From assembly GCA_029851415.1 (NCBI GenBank), contig CM056742.1:100980976-101044975 (forward strand): a DNA stretch of 64,000 nt, given 5' to 3'. The notes below the pieces were generated by a model that was given only the letters and a program-made list of their open reading frames with translations, was not told the DNA's origin and did not search any database. How positions within the stretch are numbered: the stretch's first letter is position 1; each line of letters begins with the position of its first letter. The DNA comes from Eretmocerus hayati (lineage: Eukaryota > Arthropoda > Insecta > Hymenoptera > Aphelinidae). Shown here one piece after another: positions 10,161-21,160 of this stretch. Made by a program: the position numbers and the translations under genes.

Positions 10161-12095
10161 TTGGACACAGCTCATCCCGACTCAAAGACTCTGACTGCAC
10201 TGACGGAAGAACTGTCCCTACAGATTGTGCAGCACGGCGCGACTCACCAGCATAACCCCAATGTATCCCACAAATGGATTGATTACATGTACGTGGACGG
10301 AAACGACAACATAATCGACTCACAGAACAGGCTGATGTCCAGTTTTGGCAGACATGCGGTCATTGACGTCACCATCGATGTCTTCACCCCTGCTCCGCCC
10401 AAAAATTCCTTTACATTCAGGGATTTCTGTGATATCTCTCCGGAGCAGTCGAATGACCGTTTGCTTCGCTGCGACTGGACATCGCTTGAAAATGCAAGAA
10501 CCAATTTGGAAGACGCAATTAAATTTTTCAATGACAATTTGAGAGTAGTATTGGACGAGCTAGCGCCTGAAGAAACGATATGCCCTCGTGAAGGCAATGC
10601 TCCTTGGATTGGTCCTGAGCTGAAAGCACTCATGAAGAAGCGAGATGCGACGCGTAGGCGCTGAGGGCGGAATCAATGCAACCAACACAAGTGTACCCAG
10701 CTCCAGAATAAGTCCTTTCGGCTCAGCGAAGAGGTCGATGAGCGCATAGAGCAAGAGCGAAATTCTTCCCTTCAGAGTCACCTTTCAGATGCTTTTGATT
10801 GAAATAAGAACATTTGGAAGGAAGTGCGCAACCTCGGCCTCTTGCCTAAGAGCAAAGAGGGAGAATTTCATGGCTTCACCCCGGATGAGCTGAACGCTCA
10901 CTTCACGGGGGTCTCTGTCTCGTGACATGGGAATATGCAAGGAGCAGAGGGTGACATCATGTCGGCTACAAAAGATGGTCTTAGATTTAAACACACGAAT
11001 TTTAACGAAGTAGTTCTTGCAATTAAACATCTCTCATCGCAGGCCCGTGGGACGGACGTAGTCCCTCAAAGCGTGATTGCGAAATTTCCTCCGACATGAG
11101 GTGATCTTATCATACACATTTTCAACTCCTCTTCCGCTTACAGCATCTTTTTCGAGGCCTGGAAGAAAGCGCAGCTGATTGCATTGAGAAAGACTGCAGC
11201 TCCATGGTCAGTCTCGGACTTTCGTCCTATTGCGCTGCTGTGCTTCCTTGCTAAGGTTCTCGGAAGATCGCACACAACCAAATCACGGTGTATTTGAAGG
11301 ATGAAAAATCATTAAATGGCTCCCAGGCTGGTTTCAGACAACACCATAGTACCCAAACAGCTCTGCTGGAACTAACCGATGACATCAGAATAGGTATAAA
11401 CAGGAGAAAGATCACACTGATGCTACTATTCGACTTCAGCAGAGCTTTTGACACAATCGCACCAACAAAGCTACTGAGAAAACTATGACATCTTGGTTTT
11501 TCGAGATCGGCACTTCTGTGGATCAAATCATATTCACAAGATCGCACCCAAGTATTAACTTCCAAGAATGGGAATTTTGATTCGCTCACTACCAATCTGG
11601 GTGTTCCACAGGGATCCGTTCTCGGACCTCTCCTCTTTAGTTTATACGTCAATGATCTACCTGGGTTACTAGGAGGAAAGTCGGTTAATTATATCTTCTA
11701 CGCAGATGATCTCCAAATTTATACTCACGTAGAGAAGAAGAACATCAGAGAGGGAATTGCTCGGTTAGAAGGAATAGGGTGACTCGTTGCTGGGTGCGCC
11801 GATGGCTCCGACCCGCGTCTTAACGCTGGTATAACCAAGGCAATCTTTTTCTCTCCTGAGGAAAACATCGAGGATCTGAAAAGGGTAGATTTTCCAGGTG
11901 TTCAGATACAGGAAGGAGTTCTCATCCCTTCCAGCGATACAGTTGTAAGTCTTGGTGTTGTTCTTGATCGTGATATATCATGGAAACCTCGAATAAATCA
12001 AGTGACAAAGAAAGTCAACAGAGCCCCATATAGTTTGCAGTTTTTCAGGGCATATTCGTCTCGTCGAGGCGTTGGTCCAACCCCACCTGAACTAC
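10161..12095 (+). pseudogene. CR1/Jockey-like LINE, 5'-truncated, endonuclease end to RT palm
   Basis: This encodes part of a non-LTR retrotransposon ORF2, which would copy the element's RNA into a nicked target. The first open block (10161-10664) is the linker after the endonuclease. Reverse transcriptase follows in shifted frames: NGSQAGFRQHHSTQTALLEL, motif A within FDFSRAFDTI (about 11430), motif B GVPQGSVLGPLLFSLYVNDL (about 11600) and motif C YADDLQIYTH (about 11700). The thumb ends with SLGVVLDRDISWKPRIN. At least five stops or frameshifts lie between 10664 and 11790. The copy is cut at about 12095, where a second LINE begins in frame. The clade is judged from motif style only. Confidence 0.8.
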
Positions 12096-13110
12096 TGCAC
12101 TATGACTCTCAGATTTACGCACACTGTCATCCGGAAGATCTAGTGAGTACCATTGGCAGACTGAACTGCGATGTCCACTCCATCGCTGATTACGCTCAAG
12201 ACAACGAACTAACTTTGAATACTAAAAAGTCCACCGTAATGATTCTCGGAACCAAGGAATTCACCAGTCGTATCGACTACGACTCGCTACCCAAAATCAC
12301 GGTCGATGGGGTGAACCTCAAGTATGTTGTCGAAACAAAAAATCTCGGACTAAAACTTGACCAAAACTTAGATTGGACGCCCCGCGTTAAGGCAATGCTA
12401 TCCAAGATTCATTCCAGCTTACACTCCTTCAGATTCTACAAGAACTCTCTGTCATTAGAGCTCAGGAAAGACTTGGTCCAAAGCCACATCTTTCCCCACT
12501 TTGATTACGCATGCGCGGCATACGCGAATTTAGACGAAGCGAAAAACTCGAAACTACAAGTCGCCCAAAATGCCTGCGTACGCTTCGTGGTTGGCAAACT
12601 ACCATTGAGAACACACGTCACGCCGCATCGGATCAGTCTTCATCAATGGCTATCCGTTAAACAAAGACGCGAATACTTCGGTTGCAACCTGGCTTTCAGA
12701 GTCATAGCGACCGGCACGCTGTTATGCCTAGCCAACGATTCCACTAGAATTGGAGATGATGTCTTCCTCAGGAGATCAGGAAGGAATCCTAGCAAAGTCC
12801 TGGTATTTCCAAAAACCAGCACAAAAACCTGGGGAAATTCATTCGTGATACGCGGATCAGTCCTCCTGAATTCTCTGAATGTATCAGACTTCGAGGCTGA
12901 TAACATTGTCACAATGAAACAGTTTTCTCGCCAGGAACTCTTTGAACGCGACGTGAAAGACTGGCACACCCGTTTAATTGATGAAGGTCTTCCCTTCCCC
13001 ATCATGGAGCTTGAATCACTTGTTAGATAACTGCCTCCCTCCTAGAATTAAGAATTGGAGAAAAAAGGAAAAAAGTAAACTGAATTGAAAATATTTGATT
13101 ATATCCAATG
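12096..13110 (+). pseudogene. Second CR1/Jockey-like LINE fused in frame, RT motif C to C-terminus
   Basis: An open frame of 342 codons (12002-13030) starts in the thumb of the preceding LINE and continues without a break into a different family copy. From about 12096 it reads HYDSQIYAHCHPEDL, a second version of motif C in which the catalytic AD pair of YADD is lost. The rest of the palm and thumb follows, and then the C-terminal region with NACVRFVVGKLPL, HVTPHRISLHQWL and KQRREYFGCNLAF. The end DWHTRL matches the LINE at 40.7 kb (DWHDRM). Motifs A and B are absent from this part. A short 3' untranslated region follows to about 13110. Confidence 0.8.
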
Positions 13111-13114
13111 AGTT

Positions 13115-13304
13115 AAGAGAAAATTATAATAATTAAGGAGCCAGGCAAAATTTGTCCGTCCACATACTGCGTATCGGATCGCCTATGCGGAAGGGGTGAA
13201 GTGTGATGGGTGGGTGGATGGGTCATGGTGGGGTCGTGGGTGGGTAGGTTGGTGGGTGAGTAGGGGTTAGTGGTCAGGTGGGTGGGTTAGTGGATGGATG
13301 GAGT
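13115..13304. repeat. GGGT-rich leader module, copy 1
   Basis: It begins ATTATAATAATTAA, then CCAGGCAAAATTTGTCCGTC, then CGCCTATGCGGAAGGGGTGA, and ends in GGGTGGGTGG-type sequence. Closely similar text occurs at 15117 and a weaker copy at 15770. A 23-bp minisatellite starts directly after it. Confidence 0.7.
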
Positions 13305-13930
13305 GGAAATCACTAAAGTTCAAGTGATACGTTTCACTGAATTCCAGTGGAAATTTCACTAAAAGTTCAGTGAAAATTTCACTAAGAAATCAGTGAAAAT
13401 TTCACTAGAAAGTTCATTAAAAATCAGTGGAAATTTCACTAAGAATTGAGTGAAAATTTCATAAAAATTTCAGTGAAAATTTCACTAGAAATTCAGTGGA
13501 AATTTCACTAAAAAATCAGTGAAAATTTCACTAAAAAACCAGTGAAAATTTCACTAAAATTTCAGTGACAATTTCACACAAATTTCAGTGAAAATTTCAC
13601 TAAAATTCCAGTGAAAATTTCACTAAAAATTCAGTGAAAATTTCAGAAATCACTGAAAATTTCAATAAAAAATCAGTGAAAATTTCACTAAAATTTCACT
13701 GAAAAATCAGTGAAGATTCCACTGAAAAATCAGTGAAAATTCCACTAAAAATCAGTGGAAATTCCACTAAACATTTGGTGAAAATTTCACTGAAATTTCA
13801 GTGGAAATCGCTGGAGTTTCAGTGGAACTTTCATTGAAATTCCAGTGAAAATCGCAAAAGTTTGAGTGAAACTTTCTGGAATTTCTGTGAAGATTCCTAG
13901 AGTTCCAGTGAAAGTCACTCAAGTTTTCAC
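13305..13930. repeat. Minisatellite, 23-bp palindromic unit
   Basis: The unit is CAGTGAAAATTTCACTAAAAATT, given here as CAGTGAAAATTTCAC then TAAAAATT, with a period of 23-24 bases and more than 20 copies. Its core GTGAAAATTTCAC is self-complementary, so each unit can form a small hairpin. Copies decay toward the right end. Confidence 0.9.
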
Positions 13931-15116
13931 TGTCTATTAGATTCTAATGGTTGTCTGTTTGAGTAGAATTACATTTTTGGATATAAATAACCATGTCGAA
14001 ATTAGTGTATTGATTGAGTCAAACGAGATGGGTAATAAGGGTATAGTTATTGTTCATTGCTGTAGAGAGAAATATCCTTAGTGATCATTTTTTCATATCT
14101 AGATGGAGATTATAAGTGGGATAAGATTCACAAGGTAAATGATCGTAAATTTCTTAATATCCTCCCAACAAATATACATTCTTATGTAGATATCGATTGA
14201 TACATTAATTCACTTTCGATCCACAAAAGATTCAACAGGTACATTTAGTACAGCATCAGTATATATATCATACGATGTCATCAATTGAACCCAAAGAGAA
14301 TCCACTCGTTTTTTAATGTGAATATATGAATTTTATGGAATAGAATTCTCCTATTTAGAGTTATAAGTTGTTGAAAATCAGTGTTTAGTGAGTTCTAATG
14401 ACAAAATTCGAATGATCGTTGGACCTTAATGGATACATACAAATACTGGTTCTATATCATTTGGAAAGTGATTTAATTCCATTTGTATGTCAATAATGAA
14501 TTCGTAGTTCAACTTTGAAATTCATTCATTCCATGATTACAGATGTAGCTCTGTCAGAATTTGAAAGGTGACAAGAAAATTACGAACTTTTTGATTGAAT
14601 TTGAAAACCAAATGTGAATATTTCTGGTAATATTCGACTTCATCATCACAGTTTGACAAATATAGTTGATAATATGAAAGATGAAGGAACATGACTGCAA
14701 TTTGATGAACTTTCACATGACAATCCATATTTTTTGAGAAATGTTTCTATTTCATCCTTGAAATCATGAAATTACTCTATCGACACGTAATTTACACTTT
14801 TTTCAGATGAATATTACTGATTGATTGTTGAGAGGTCGTTATTGAAATATCTGTACGTATGAGGTTGATTTATTTCTTGATATTGTAAAATACTTGAAAT
14901 CATTTATAATTTTAGCGTAGAATTGTCAGATGTAGCATTAGAGTAATATTTGAAGTTTTACAGTTATTGATATCCACTAAAAAGTCACTTCTTCCGATTG
15001 GTGATTTAAACTCGTTGGAGTTTAAGATTTTATTATGTAATCTTGATATACAAATTCAATAAGATTCATTGTATGATATTATTTGAAATTTTCAGTTTGA
15101 GACTTTGAGTTCGAAT
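13931..15116. other. AT-rich stretch without recognisable feature
   Basis: No coding frame, RNA gene or repeat could be supported. Confidence 0.5.
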
Positions 15117-15274
15117 TGATCATTATAATAATTAAACGCCCAGCCAAAATTTGTCCGTCGACATTCCGCGTATAGAGTCGCCTATGCGGAAGGGGTGAAG
15201 TGTGATGAGTGGGTAGGTCGGTGATTGGGTGGCCGTATGGGGCATGTGTCGGTTAGTTGGTGGGAACGAGGAAA
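15117..15274. repeat. GGGT-rich leader module, copy 2
   Basis: It shares ATTATAATAATTAA, CCAGCCAAAATTTGTCCGTC and CGCCTATGCGGAAGGGGTGA with copy 1 and again runs into GTGGGTAGGT-type text. It is followed directly by a different, 16-bp array. Confidence 0.75.
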
Positions 15275-15545
15275 TGAGGAGGTACAGTTGCGAGGAGTCA
15301 CGCTTATGAAGGGTTACATTTACGAGGAGTTACATTCATGAGGAGTCACGCCTAGGAGGAGTTACGGTTATGAGGAGTTACACTCACGAGGAGTTACGAT
15401 TGTGAGGAGTTACGCCTGTGAGGAGTTACGTATATAAGGAGTTACGTATATAAGGAGTTACGGTTATGAGGAGTTACGACTGTGAGTAGTTACGGTTGTG
15501 AGGAGTACGCTCCCGCATACGGATGAACCACGTATGTCAAATGGG
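15275..15545. repeat. Minisatellite, 16-bp unit GAGGAGTTACGNNTRT
   Basis: GAGGAGTTAC recurs every 16 bases or so, with the following six bases variable (GGTTAT, GACTGT, GTATAT). Roughly 14 copies are seen, with scattered extra copies to about 15650. Confidence 0.85.
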
Positions 15546-16814
15546 TTCCCTGTGGAGTTACGTAGGTTCTTCCGTAACAAAGCAGTACGCTCACGGTATA
15601 ATACCGTGTGAGGAGTTACGGAAGATTGTTCGATTCGGAGTTACGTGGAAGATTGTTCGATTCATTCACTGGTTGCGTCGTGTACTATATTCTGGATAGT
15701 CTGTGAGGCTTTCCAATGTAATTACATAATCGGATCTCTTAAATAATTGAGTGTCAGACTACAAACTTTTTGGATAATCAAGCGCCAGTCTAAAAATTGC
15801 CTGTCCTAATCCCTCGTATAGGGTTGCCTATGTGGTAGGACTGAATTATGATGGGTGGGTAGGTGAGTGGGTAGAAGGGTGGGTGGGTCCGTGATCGTGT
15901 GGCCGTATGGGTCATGGGTAGGTTAGTGGGTTGGTGAGTGATGGCTCATGGAAAATGGCAATGATACAGAAAAGCCGCGTGGAGGCACAAAAATAGTGTA
16001 AATTTTCTTGCGAAACTTATATCAATCTGAGCTAACCAGGGGTGCACGAGATGTGGGTCTCTGGTTTCGGCAAACAGTCTCATTCAACCCCCAAAGACGA
16101 TATCTGAAGGCGTATAGTTGGATGCTCAAGCGCTGTAGAGTTACAGACTTTGGTATTTCCCACAAGGACTCATGCTCAGAAAACATGGTGAAAATAGGTC
16201 ATTTATTGATGACATATTTTAAGCTCTACAATGTGAGTATTCTTAAAGTCAAATATCTTTAAATACCATATTCCATTGGCTCTTGATGATTCGTGCGTTT
16301 TTCATTGATTGATACTACAAGTAATCGTACAGATAAACGCAATGAATGCGTACAGCATTCATTGCGTTTGTAAAGTGTGGGTGTTTCGTACAAGGGACTG
16401 ACTCATTTTTGGCAACGCTGGGGATGTAATGGGACGAAAAATAGGACGTAGGTATATTTGAAATTCTCATTTTGTAACTCCAAAAAGTAAGCACCCAGTT
16501 GTTGCTTGCAACGCTTCGCAACAATTTCGTTAGGTTTACTATTAGGATATTTTACTCCAATGAATGTCACAGAGAGATGACTATTTAGAATCATTGAACC
16601 ACAACACTTATATTTAGACCAAAATCAAATCAAAACTAGCAAAGCCAACAAGGCAGGATAGATTTAATTTGTTTAATCCGGTATAATAGGTGGTTGTATA
16701 AGGGTGATGGGTAGGGGGGCATGCATGGATGAATGGGTGAATCAATGAGTGGGTTGATGGTTGTAGATGATAATGGGGACAGGGATGGGGATGGAAAGCA
16801 ACGTGCTGAAATGG
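15546..16814. other. Spacer with two weaker leader modules and one hairpin
   Basis: A third leader module lies at 15770-15945 (GCCTATGTGGTAGGACTGAA, then GGGTGGGTAGG) and a poor fourth at about 16660-16790 (GTGATGGGTAGGGGGG). A hairpin lies at 16335-16369. No gene is seen. Confidence 0.55.
16335..16369. repeat. Hairpin with 16-17 bp perfect arms
   Basis: AAACGCAATGAATGC is followed by GTACA and then GCATTCATTGCGTTT. Perfect complementarity with a 5-base loop suggests a short fold-back remnant. Confidence 0.75.
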
Positions 16815-17350
16815 TTTAGTCCGATCTGATTATGTCTGAATAGGCGTTATTGAGTCAGATTTGGTCTAATTGGTTCTTATGCGGTCTATTCCTTTCTGAT
16901 TAGGTTAGGTTTAGCCCAGTTCGGTCGCCTTCGTTCTAAATGAGTTTAGCTCGATTGACATCAGTCTGGTTCAGGCTGATTAGGTCTCGTTAGGTGTAGT
17001 TCGATCTAATTTGGTCTAGCTCAGTCTAGTATTGTCAATTACGATCTAGTTTGGTCCAATTCAATATACTTCAATCTAGGTCGGTCTAGTTCGGTCTACT
17101 TCTGTCTAACTCGGTGTAGTCGGGTCTAGATCGGGCCAATTCGTTCTAATTTGATCCATTCCGATCTAATTAAGTCTAGCTCGGGGTGATTAGTTCTCGT
17201 TCGGCTTAGTCCGGGCTAATTCGGTCTAGTTTAGTCTAGTATGGTCCATTACGGTCTTGTTCGGTCCTATTCTGTCTAGACCAAAGTAGGCCAAAGTAGA
17301 CCGAACTAGACCATAATAGACCATATTAGACCGAACTACACCGAATCAAA
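16815..17350. repeat. Minisatellite, 10-bp unit TCGGTCTAGT, with strand switch
   Basis: Words such as TTCGGTCTAGT, TTTGGTCCAAT and CTCGGTGTAGT repeat with a basic period of 10 bases. At about 17279 the array flips to the complementary word (AGACCGAACTAGACC) and runs about 70 bases more. The left half is more degenerate than the right. Confidence 0.8.
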
Positions 17351-17999
17351 GGTCAACTTATGCACACCGCACATTGATTTGAATAGACCTCGCTTTGATT
17401 AACCCTTTAGATATATGCCATATAACGATAGGTTTTTCAGCCTAATCGATTGAACAAAGAAATACCAGCTCAGCTGATTGAAAAGGAACTATAAAATTCC
17501 TCAATACTTACTCATTATTCCCTACTTGAAGTTATATCTCCGCCATTAGCCAGCTTGATTTAACCCGATACCAATTTTGTGGACTATTTTAACCTTTTTT
17601 TTAGACACCTTGAGCTGATCAGCAATCGTTATTTCACAACTTTTATTATTGAACTATGAAAGTATTTCTGGGGCCTATGACTTATCAAGAAAATTTACTA
17701 GCCGAACGAGCGGTAGCGAGTAAGGCAAAAACGCTAGTAGATGAATGAAGATGAATGAACAAATAATAAAGGTAACTTTGATGAATGAGAAGCAAGAAGA
17801 ATTCCCTCCCTCGTTTTCTTTTGGGTTCCTTTACCCACCTCGTTCCAAATTTCAGAGACAACTCTGATTTCCCGATTTCGTTTTGGTTTCTTTTTCACTG
17901 CTTTTGGCCCAGTGTGAGCGGGTGAACCGAATGATACTGCGCAAACATGAACTGTTGCACGCATTGTATTCATTTCCACTTATTAACGAATATGACCAC
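17351..17999. other. Stretch without recognisable gene
   Basis: No supportable coding frame. A motif CCGAACGAGCGGTAGCGAG occurs near 17703, similar to those at 5971 and 6485. Confidence 0.4.
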
Positions 18000-18267
18000 T
18001 CCTATCAATTTTGCTGCTTTTTCGATTCAAAACTCAATCAATTGTATCTTGATGATATTTACGGAACTCGTCATTTCATCTCACTCTGCTATTCCCCTTT
18101 TTTCTATTCTCATTTTTGAACGTATGTCACTTTTTTTGCAAAATCTCGACCTAACCCTTAGTATTTTAGTCACTAATTTATATGTACTACTTTGTAATCA
18201 CTATCACACCAGACGGGGTCCTACCCCAAGGTGAAATAAAGATTAAACAAATAAACAAACAAACTAT
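18000..18267 (+). mobile_element. LINE 3' untranslated end with (AAAC)n tail
   Basis: The block CCTACCCCAAGGTGAAATAAA followed by AACAAATAAACAAACAAAC resembles the 3' end of the LINE at 42.5 kb (ATACCCCAAGGTACCATTAA, then AATAAAC). The start is uncertain; only the last 60 bases are well supported. It abuts the coding part of another LINE. Confidence 0.5.
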
Positions 18268-19037
18268 CATTCACCTTGAAGCCACGGACGAACAAAGACA
18301 ACGAACACGGCGACTGAGCCATGCATGTGTAAGATACATTTACGATCTTAGGAGAGACAAACATGCTACTCCGTTTAGGGACAGATTGGGCTGGTTGCGT
18401 ACTGATTCGAGGCAAATGTAATTTGCAGCCATTATCATGCCCAAGATCACGCATATGGGAGAACTTGGCAACTCGGCCGCAATGTTTACCAGGTACCAAT
18501 CCGATCGTCCTACACGGGATCACGCTGAAGAGCAAGAACTTCAAGTCCCCGGGATGAGATTCGAATATGGACGAAGATCGTTCTAAGTTCAATGTGCTCG
18601 CCTGTGGAACTTCCTCTCCTCGAGTCTACGGCAGGTTCGAGAAATTTCATTGTTCAAGAAGTTAATCAAAGAATTCTCGTTCGAGCAACCTCCACAGATA
18701 ATTGATGTGAGCGGGCTTTTTTTTGGTTTTCTTCTTCTTCTCTCCATTTCAATCCTTTCCTCTGGAATGGAGAGGAATATTGTTGATACTTGGCTTTGCG
18801 TCATGAGCCTCAAACATGACTTCGATATTTCTTGCGAGCCCTTGTCGACTTGATAATTTGTTCATTGTACTCTAACCTATGGAGCATTCACCCTCGGTGC
18901 TTTTATTATTTTATGTCTAGTATGATATGACTATTCACGAACTGCGGTATACCTTGTCCTTGACCGAATCAAGTATTATTAATTATCTATCTGAAAATAA
19001 TTCATTTATTTCCATGAGACATCAATCAATCAATCAA
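18268..19037 (+). pseudogene. CR1/Jockey-like LINE ORF2 C-terminus and 3' end, copy F
   Basis: The frame reads ACVRYIYDLRRDKHATPFRD, GWLRTDSR, then after a one-base slip and a TAA near 18420 continues AAMFTRYQSDRPTR, ELQVPGMRFEYGRRSF, stop, and CARLWNFLSSSLRQ. This is the C-terminal region that follows the RT thumb in CR1/Jockey-type LINEs (the NACVRF..TPF..LGWL block is the signature). It has no RT core. The 3' untranslated part ends in ATCAATCAATCAATCAATC at about 19037, a tetranucleotide tail rather than poly(A). A paralogue starts at 19569. Confidence 0.75.
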
Positions 19038-19084
19038 TCTCTCTGTCGTTCTCTCTTTCCCTCTGTCTCTTTTTTATTCTTTTA
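19038..19084. repeat. CT-rich tract at a LINE junction
   Basis: TCTCTCTGTCGTTCTCTC and following CT/T-rich text lie between the AATC tail of the plus-strand LINE and the 3' end of the minus-strand R1-like LINE. Confidence 0.7.
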
Positions 19085-19541
19085 AAGGTGGTTAGAGGGC
19101 AAAATCTGCCTCAAGATCCTTCGGATCCGTCACCAGACACCGAACTGATTCAGCTTACGCGGGCTACGCATAGTCCACGCAGGCCGTACCAGGCGGGACA
19201 AGGGTTTGGGTGGGGCTCACCAAGAAGTGGGCCCGGCCATGTGAAATCCCTCTCCCCTTGATGGCCGATACCTAGGGCATCGGACAATCAAGAAGGAGAT
19301 CCACCTGCATCCACCATCTCAGCCCGGAACCGCGTGACCATTATTTCAGGATGAGCGGCATGTCTCGCACTCGATTGCGAGCGTTCCTCTTCTCCATCTC
19401 CTCTCTTCGGCCACTTGTCGGCATCTTGTATCTTTATTCTTCATTTTTCCCCTCTCTTTCTTCTCTCTTCTCTCTTCTCTCTTCTTTCTTCTTTCTTCCC
19501 TCTTCAGTACATCATATTCCTCCTGGAATCATTTGGACCTC
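19085..19541 (-). mobile_element. R1-like LINE 3' end, copy D (3' UTR only)
   Basis: Read on the minus strand this is almost the same as the 3' untranslated region of copy C (62940-63400), including GGTGGTTAGAGGGCAAAATC at the terminus and the CTTCTTTCTTCCCTCTTCAG pyrimidine stretch. It is truncated at its 5' side just before the coding end. The 5' junction runs into CCCCCCCTCTCTCTCTC (19546-19567), and the 3' side into A-rich and GA-rich text on the minus strand. A short plus-strand open frame here is not coding. Confidence 0.85.
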
Positions 19542-19545
19542 TTTC

Positions 19546-19567
19546 CCCCCCTCTCTCTCTCTCTCTT
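19546..19567. repeat. (CT)n tract at the 5' junction of copy D
   Basis: C-run then CTCTCTCTCTCTCTCTCT, directly between the R1-like copy D and the next plus-strand LINE. Confidence 0.85.
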
Positions 19568-19568
19568 T

Positions 19569-20220
19569 GCTGGCATTATTATGTATAAGATCGTGCTTAT
19601 GAGGGAACCTGGTTATCTGTCCACAATGTTTACCAGGCATCAATCCGAGCGCCCTGTGCGAGGCGATGCACAAAATCAAGAACTCAAAGTGCCTAAAATG
19701 AGACTGGAGTATGGGAGACGATCTTCCCAAGTCCAGTGTGCTCATTTTTGGAACTTCCTTCCTTTGGGCATTCGGCAGATTCCGAAAATTCCTTTTTTCA
19801 AGCAGGCTCTAAAAGAGTTCATCTTATCGCAACCCTCCCGGAGGATTGACGTGGACAAGAAGCAATATTTTAATCTTTGATACGCCTGGGATCTTTTCTT
19901 TGATTATTCATTTTTATTCACTCTAGTTTGAAATGTTGAGTATATGTGACCTTCTGTCACTAGACTGAAGTACTCTGTGATATGTAGTTGGGCCCCTAAC
20001 TTCTAAAACTTCTCAAATTCTAGTTTTCTTTACATTTTTGTGGAACTCATGCGCATTCTGTGCAATCTGACTAGTCACTAATTGTGATAAATGTATGATG
20101 AATCCTTGACCAAATAGATACGGATTTATAATATGTGTATTTTCGACGCGTGACATATGTCATTATATGCAATTTGATATTTTTTGTCTACGGACGAATA
20201 AAAAGGAAACAATCAATCTC
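19569..20220 (+). pseudogene. CR1/Jockey-like LINE ORF2 C-terminus and 3' end, copy E
   Basis: The open frame in 19533-19880 contains FAGIIMYKIVLMREPG, TMFTRHQSERPVRGDAQ, PKMRLEYGRRSSQVQCAHF and LPLGIRQIPKIPFFKQALK. It aligns over its length with copy F at 18420-18710 and is cleaner, with no stop before its natural end at 19878. It therefore represents the last hundred or so residues of ORF2. The 3' untranslated part ends with GGAAACAATCAATCTCTC near 20220, again an AATC-type end followed by CT. No RT core is present, so it is a 5'-truncated insertion. Confidence 0.75.
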
Positions 20221-20523
20221 TCAGTAGTCTCATTATCTTTTCGCATTAGTTTCAAAATAGTCTTTTCATAGAGAATTCCAACTCTATTATTGGTTTTTGG
20301 CAAGATGTCATATTTTCCGGTATACTACAATTAAGGTAGTGCTAGCGGTACTGGGCAAGTCAACACAAAGTTGGTCTTGCGTTTGACACTGGTAGTTATG
20401 TGATGTGGCAACGTTGCGATCCCCCCGCACCGCCCCGACAGATCTCCACCAAGTGAGTTAGATGAACACGAGTAGTGGAGAGAAAGCAACGAAGCCATGT
20501 GCTGACTGAACCGTCGACGCGAT
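20221..20523. other. Spacer, possible promoter side of the transposase gene
   Basis: No feature is recognised. The region lies immediately upstream of the first coding block of the Mutator-like gene. Confidence 0.35.
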
Positions 20524-21086
20524 GTGAGAATGTCAAATCCCGGGCCCTCCCACATTCAGCAAGGAAATCCAAATCGTTACTTTTGGAATGGCAAAAGAGT
20601 GAGCAAGAAAGTATACGAGAACAGAACACGGCAAGTGGGCCAAGCGACCCAATTGTTGAATGACCATGGCAAATTTAAATCACCTAACCTCAAAAGTGTC
20701 AATACTGGAAAAAAATGGCTCAGGATCAAAACTGCGAACGAAGTTCCCAAAAAAAATCTGAAGGTAACCAAGCCATTCAAGAAAACTCGTCTGAAGTTGT
20801 TGAATATGATCAAGTGGAATGTCAGTGTCAAGGTGGAAATCGTAAGTGTGATCTGGAGGGCCGGAGGATAATACATCTCAAAATGCTTGGAGCAAATTTG
20901 TTCTGCAGAAAGTGTGAATCAATACTCTCGCTAGTGGATGTGAAATCAGAAAAGCGTATAGGCTTAGCTTCGACTTGGTATATTCAGTGCAGAGAATGCT
21001 CATCTGTATCTGCAATCAACACTGATGAACAACATGCAACTGAGAAGAAACTTGATAATTTTGATCTGAACACCAAGGCAGTGATG
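20524..21086 (+). pseudogene. Mutator-like transposase gene, exon 1 (N-terminal zinc domain)
   Basis: This is the N-terminal part of the metazoan transposase family annotated as Mutator-like (Pfam Mutator). Early residues read NPNRYFWNGKRVSKKVY, a usual start in this family. After a basic linker the frame must change once, probably at the A-run near 20708, to reach EGRRIIHLKMLGANLFCRKC and GLASTWYIQCRECSSV. The two C-x2-C pairs form the expected zinc site. The block ends FDLNTKAVM at 21086, directly followed by GTATGA, a plausible 5' splice site. The following exon is one base out of phase with this donor, consistent with a lost G in a GG/GGG run. The one-base slips may be assembly errors or decay. 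Confidence 0.75.
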
Positions 21087-21160
21087 GTATGAGATACGAA
21101 TAAAATTTATGTAGAAGTTGATTGTGTATGTTTTGATTCTTATGAAATGGTCGTTCACAG
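21087..21160 (+). other. Probable short intron (74 bases)
   Basis: It begins GTATGA and ends TTCACAG. The family continues NTKAVMG directly into a GxxNSGMG-type stretch, which is what the two flanks encode, so removal of this segment fits the homologues. The phase fits only if one base has been lost at the donor. Confidence 0.6.

Noticed and set aside
20848..20864. 17-base GT..AG segment that restores a reading frame
   Set aside because: GTAAGTGTGATCTGGAG would mend the frame, but it is far too short for an intron and the other frame already reads EGRRII as expected for the family.
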